This document shows, one piece after another, positions 62,156 through 64,000 of a stretch of 64,000 nucleotides of DNA (the first letter of the stretch is position 1; the number at the start of each line of letters is the position of its first letter). The notes under the pieces are model-generated. The model ran no database searches. It saw only the letters and a list, made by a program, of their open reading frames with translations, and was not told the origin of the DNA. The stretch spans positions 186,001 through 250,000 of the forward strand of contig CACPEZ010000001.1 of assembly GCA_902633125.1 (NCBI GenBank), read 5' to 3'. The position numbers and the translations under genes are program-made. The stretch comes from an uncultured Pelagibacteraceae bacterium. GTDB lineage: Bacteria > Pseudomonadota > Alphaproteobacteria > Pelagibacterales > Pelagibacteraceae.

Positions 62156-64000
62156 TTAGGCGCTTTTTTCTTTATTCTCTTCTTTTACTTCTTCAAAATC
62201 TGCATCAACAACGTTATCGTCTTTCGTATCTTCTTTCTTTGCGTCTTTTGGAGCATCTTCAGGTTTTGCACCTTGTTGTGATTTATAGATTGCTTCACCT
62301 AATTTCATAGATGCCTGAACCAAATCTTGTGTTTTCTTTTTAATTTCTTCAACATCAGTTCCTTTAAGGGCGTTTCTTAGATTTGCTGATGCATCTTCTA
62401 TAGCTTTTTTATCAGCATCAGAAACTTTGCTACCGTGTTCTTTTATATTTTTTTCAGTTGAGTGTATTAATGTATCCGCTTGGTTTCTTGCATCTACAGC
62501 TTCTCTTTTCTTCTTATCTTCTTCTTTGTTAGACTCTGCATCTTTTACCATTTGATTAATTTCTTCATCGCTTAATCCTCCAGATGCTTGAATTTGAATT
62601 TTTTGTTCTTTACCAGTTCCTTTGTCTTTAGCTGAGACATTTACAATACCATTTGCATCTATATCAAACGTTACTTCAATTTGCGGAACTCCCCTTGGTG
62701 CTGGAGCTATTCCTACTAATTCAAAATTTCCTAAAACTTTGTTATCAGATGCCATTTCTCTTTCACCTTGAAGAACTCTGATTGATACAGCGGGTTGATT
62801 ATCTTCAGCTGTTGAGAATACTTGACTCTTTTTTGTTGGAATTGTTGTATTTTTATCGATTAGTTTTGTTGATACACCACCTAAAGTTTCTATTCCTAAC
62901 GATAAAGGGGTTACATCCAAAAGTAATACATCTTTTACATCGCCTTGTAATACTCCAGCTTGTATTGCAGCACCCATTGCCACAACTTCATCAGGATTTA
63001 CAGATTTATTAGGATCTTTTCCGAAAAAATTTTTTACTTCCTCAATAACTTTTGGCATTCTAGTCATACCACCTACTAATACAATTTCATCCACTTCACT
63101 TGCAGATAAACCTGCGTCTTTTAGAGCAGTTTTACATGGTGGAATAGTTCTTGAGATTAGATCTTCTACCAAAGCTTCAAGCTTCGCTCTTGTCATCTTT
63201 AAGTTAATATGTTTTGGTCCAGTTTTATCCGCTGTTATAAATGGCAAATTTATTTCAGTTTGAGTTGCTGATGATAATTCTATTTTAGCTTTTTCAGCAG
63301 CTTCCTTAAGTCTTTGTAATGCCAATTTGTCAGATTTTAAATCAATACCATTTTCTTTTTTGAACTCTGATAAAAGATAATCAACTATTGCATTGTCAAA
63401 ATCTTCTCCACCTAAAAAAGTATCTCCATTGGTTGATTTTACCTCAAACACGCCATCCCCTAATTCAAGAATTGAAACATCAAATGTTCCTCCACCTAAA
63501 TCATAGACTGCTATTTTCTTGTTTGCTTTTTTGTCTAAACCATAAGCTAGAGATGCTGCTGTTGGCTCATTTATAATTCTTAAAACTTCAAGTCCAGCTA
63601 TTTTACCTGCATCTTTAGTAGCTTGTCTTTGAGCATCATTAAAATATGCTGGAACAGTTATAACTGCTTGTTTTACTTCAGAACCCAAATATTTTTCTGC
63701 AGTCTCTTTCATTTTTTGAAGTGTAAAAGCCGAAATTTGTGATGGTGAATATTTCTGACCCTTTGCTTCTATCCATGCATCACCTTTATCAGAATTTACT
63801 ATTTTAAAAGGAGCAGTTTCTACATCTTTTTTAACTGTTGGATCGTCAAAATTTCTTCCAATCAATCTTTTCACTGCAAATATTGTATTTTCAGGATTTG
63901 TAACAGCTTGTCTTTTTGCAGGTTGACCTATTAATTTCTCACCTTCATCTGTGAATGCAACAACTGAAGGTGTCGTTCTTGCCCCCTCAGCATTTTCCAA
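62156..64000 (-). CDS. dnaK: Chaperone protein DnaK (N-terminus beyond the window)
   Basis: The Hsp70 chaperone. The frame is open to the window edge; the TTG counted as start encodes the Leu of the family's [16 protein letters not shown], so about 25-30 N-terminal residues with the first phosphate loop lie outside. The visible 614 residues include [45 protein letters not shown], the linker [18 protein letters not shown], the substrate-binding domain and an acidic tail [19 protein letters not shown]. Confidence 0.97.
   Translation of the reverse strand: MENAEGARTTPSVVAFTDEGEKLIGQPAKRQAVTNPENTIFAVKRLIGRNFDDPTVKKDVETAPFKIVNSDKGDAWIEAKGQKYSPSQISAFTLQKMKETAEKYLGSEVKQAVITVPAYFNDAQRQATKDAGKIAGLEVLRIINEPTAASLAYGLDKKANKKIAVYDLGGGTFDVSILELGDGVFEVKSTNGDTFLGGEDFDNAIVDYLLSEFKKENGIDLKSDKLALQRLKEAAEKAKIELSSATQTEINLPFITADKTGPKHINLKMTRAKLEALVEDLISRTIPPCKTALKDAGLSASEVDEIVLVGGMTRMPKVIEEVKNFFGKDPNKSVNPDEVVAMGAAIQAGVLQGDVKDVLLLDVTPLSLGIETLGGVSTKLIDKNTTIPTKKSQVFSTAEDNQPAVSIRVLQGEREMASDNKVLGNFELVGIAPAPRGVPQIEVTFDIDANGIVNVSAKDKGTGKEQKIQIQASGGLSDEEINQMVKDAESNKEEDKKKREAVDARNQADTLIHSTEKNIKEHGSKVSDADKKAIEDASANLRNALKGTDVEEIKKKTQDLVQASMKLGEAIYKSQQGAKPEDAPKDAKKEDTKDDNVVDADFEEVKEENKEKSA

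Noticed and set aside
62782-63576. His/Leu-rich plus-strand ORFs inside dnaK
   Set aside because: Antisense translations of the DnaK sequence; composition is an artefact.
1-64000. CRISPR arrays, insertion sequences, prophage or integrase genes
   Set aside because: Looked for direct-repeat arrays, transposase or integrase motifs and terminal inverted repeats; none seen.

Overview
The window is a compact, very AT-rich (roughly 70% A/T by eye) alphaproteobacterial chromosome segment. Gene content, gene order, short intergenic gaps and Lys/Asn/Ile-rich proteins all fit the SAR11 clade (Candidatus Pelagibacter or a close relative). That assignment is an inference from style and synteny; no search was run. 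There are about 80 protein genes, one tRNA, and no insertion sequence, prophage, CRISPR array or rRNA. No gap between genes exceeds about 300 bases. The longest is the 281-base stretch before hemE.

Layout. 1-884: tail of an FtsX-type ABC permease. 891-4726 (minus): hemC-hemD-mscS-yggT-folD. 4785-8304 (plus): tsaD, an EVE-domain gene and acs. 9042-11137: a two-subunit sodium/solute symporter closed by a strong terminator. 11184-15388: YggT-like gene, rpe, heparinase-like gene and purH. 15389-20360: pterin dehydratase, tRNA-Gly(GCC), LON-domain protein, UbiH-like hydroxylase, ftsK and lolA. 20353-21782 (minus): GNAT, HIT and a type IV pilin-like gene. 21875-24680: a complete TRAP transporter. 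24682-30246 (minus): a histidine operon hisB-hisH-(fkbM)-hisA-hisF-hisE that runs into small uncharacterised genes, two of them too short for the ORF track.

30337-34095: hslVU behind a sigma-32-like promoter, then Smr, Tim44-like, fxsA and secB. 34092-38266 (minus): ppsR-maf-aroE-(SDR)-coaE-dnaQ. 38267-38547: an A/T-dominated gap between ppsR and hemE with two near-consensus DnaA boxes, the best oriC candidate in the window. 38548-42309: hemE-hemH-hemJ and rho. 42312-48856: a sulfotransferase, mnmE-mnmG-rsmG-parA-parB, with a perfect parS palindrome inside rsmG. 48853-53375 (minus): holA, lptE, leuS and a DUF3576-type lipoprotein. 53597-54541: a porin with an elaborate upstream region and a clear terminator. 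54590-59938: a ThiE/TenI-like gene, yggS, an L,D-transpeptidase, a receiver-less winged-helix regulator, a 39-residue ArfA-like ORF, a 2OG oxygenase, a PfkB kinase, nth and dapB. 59982-64000: a secreted polysaccharide-lyase-like protein, dnaJ and most of dnaK.

How the parts work together. The likely replication origin and the ParABS segregation locus lie about 8 kb apart, and heme synthesis is split between hemCD and hemE-hemH-hemJ. Uptake is represented by the symporter, the TRAP system and the porin, next to acs for acetate activation. Proteostasis is covered by hslVU, dnaKJ, secB and possibly an ArfA-type ribosome rescue factor. Most operon partners overlap by 1-26 bases or are separated by a few, as expected of a streamlined genome.
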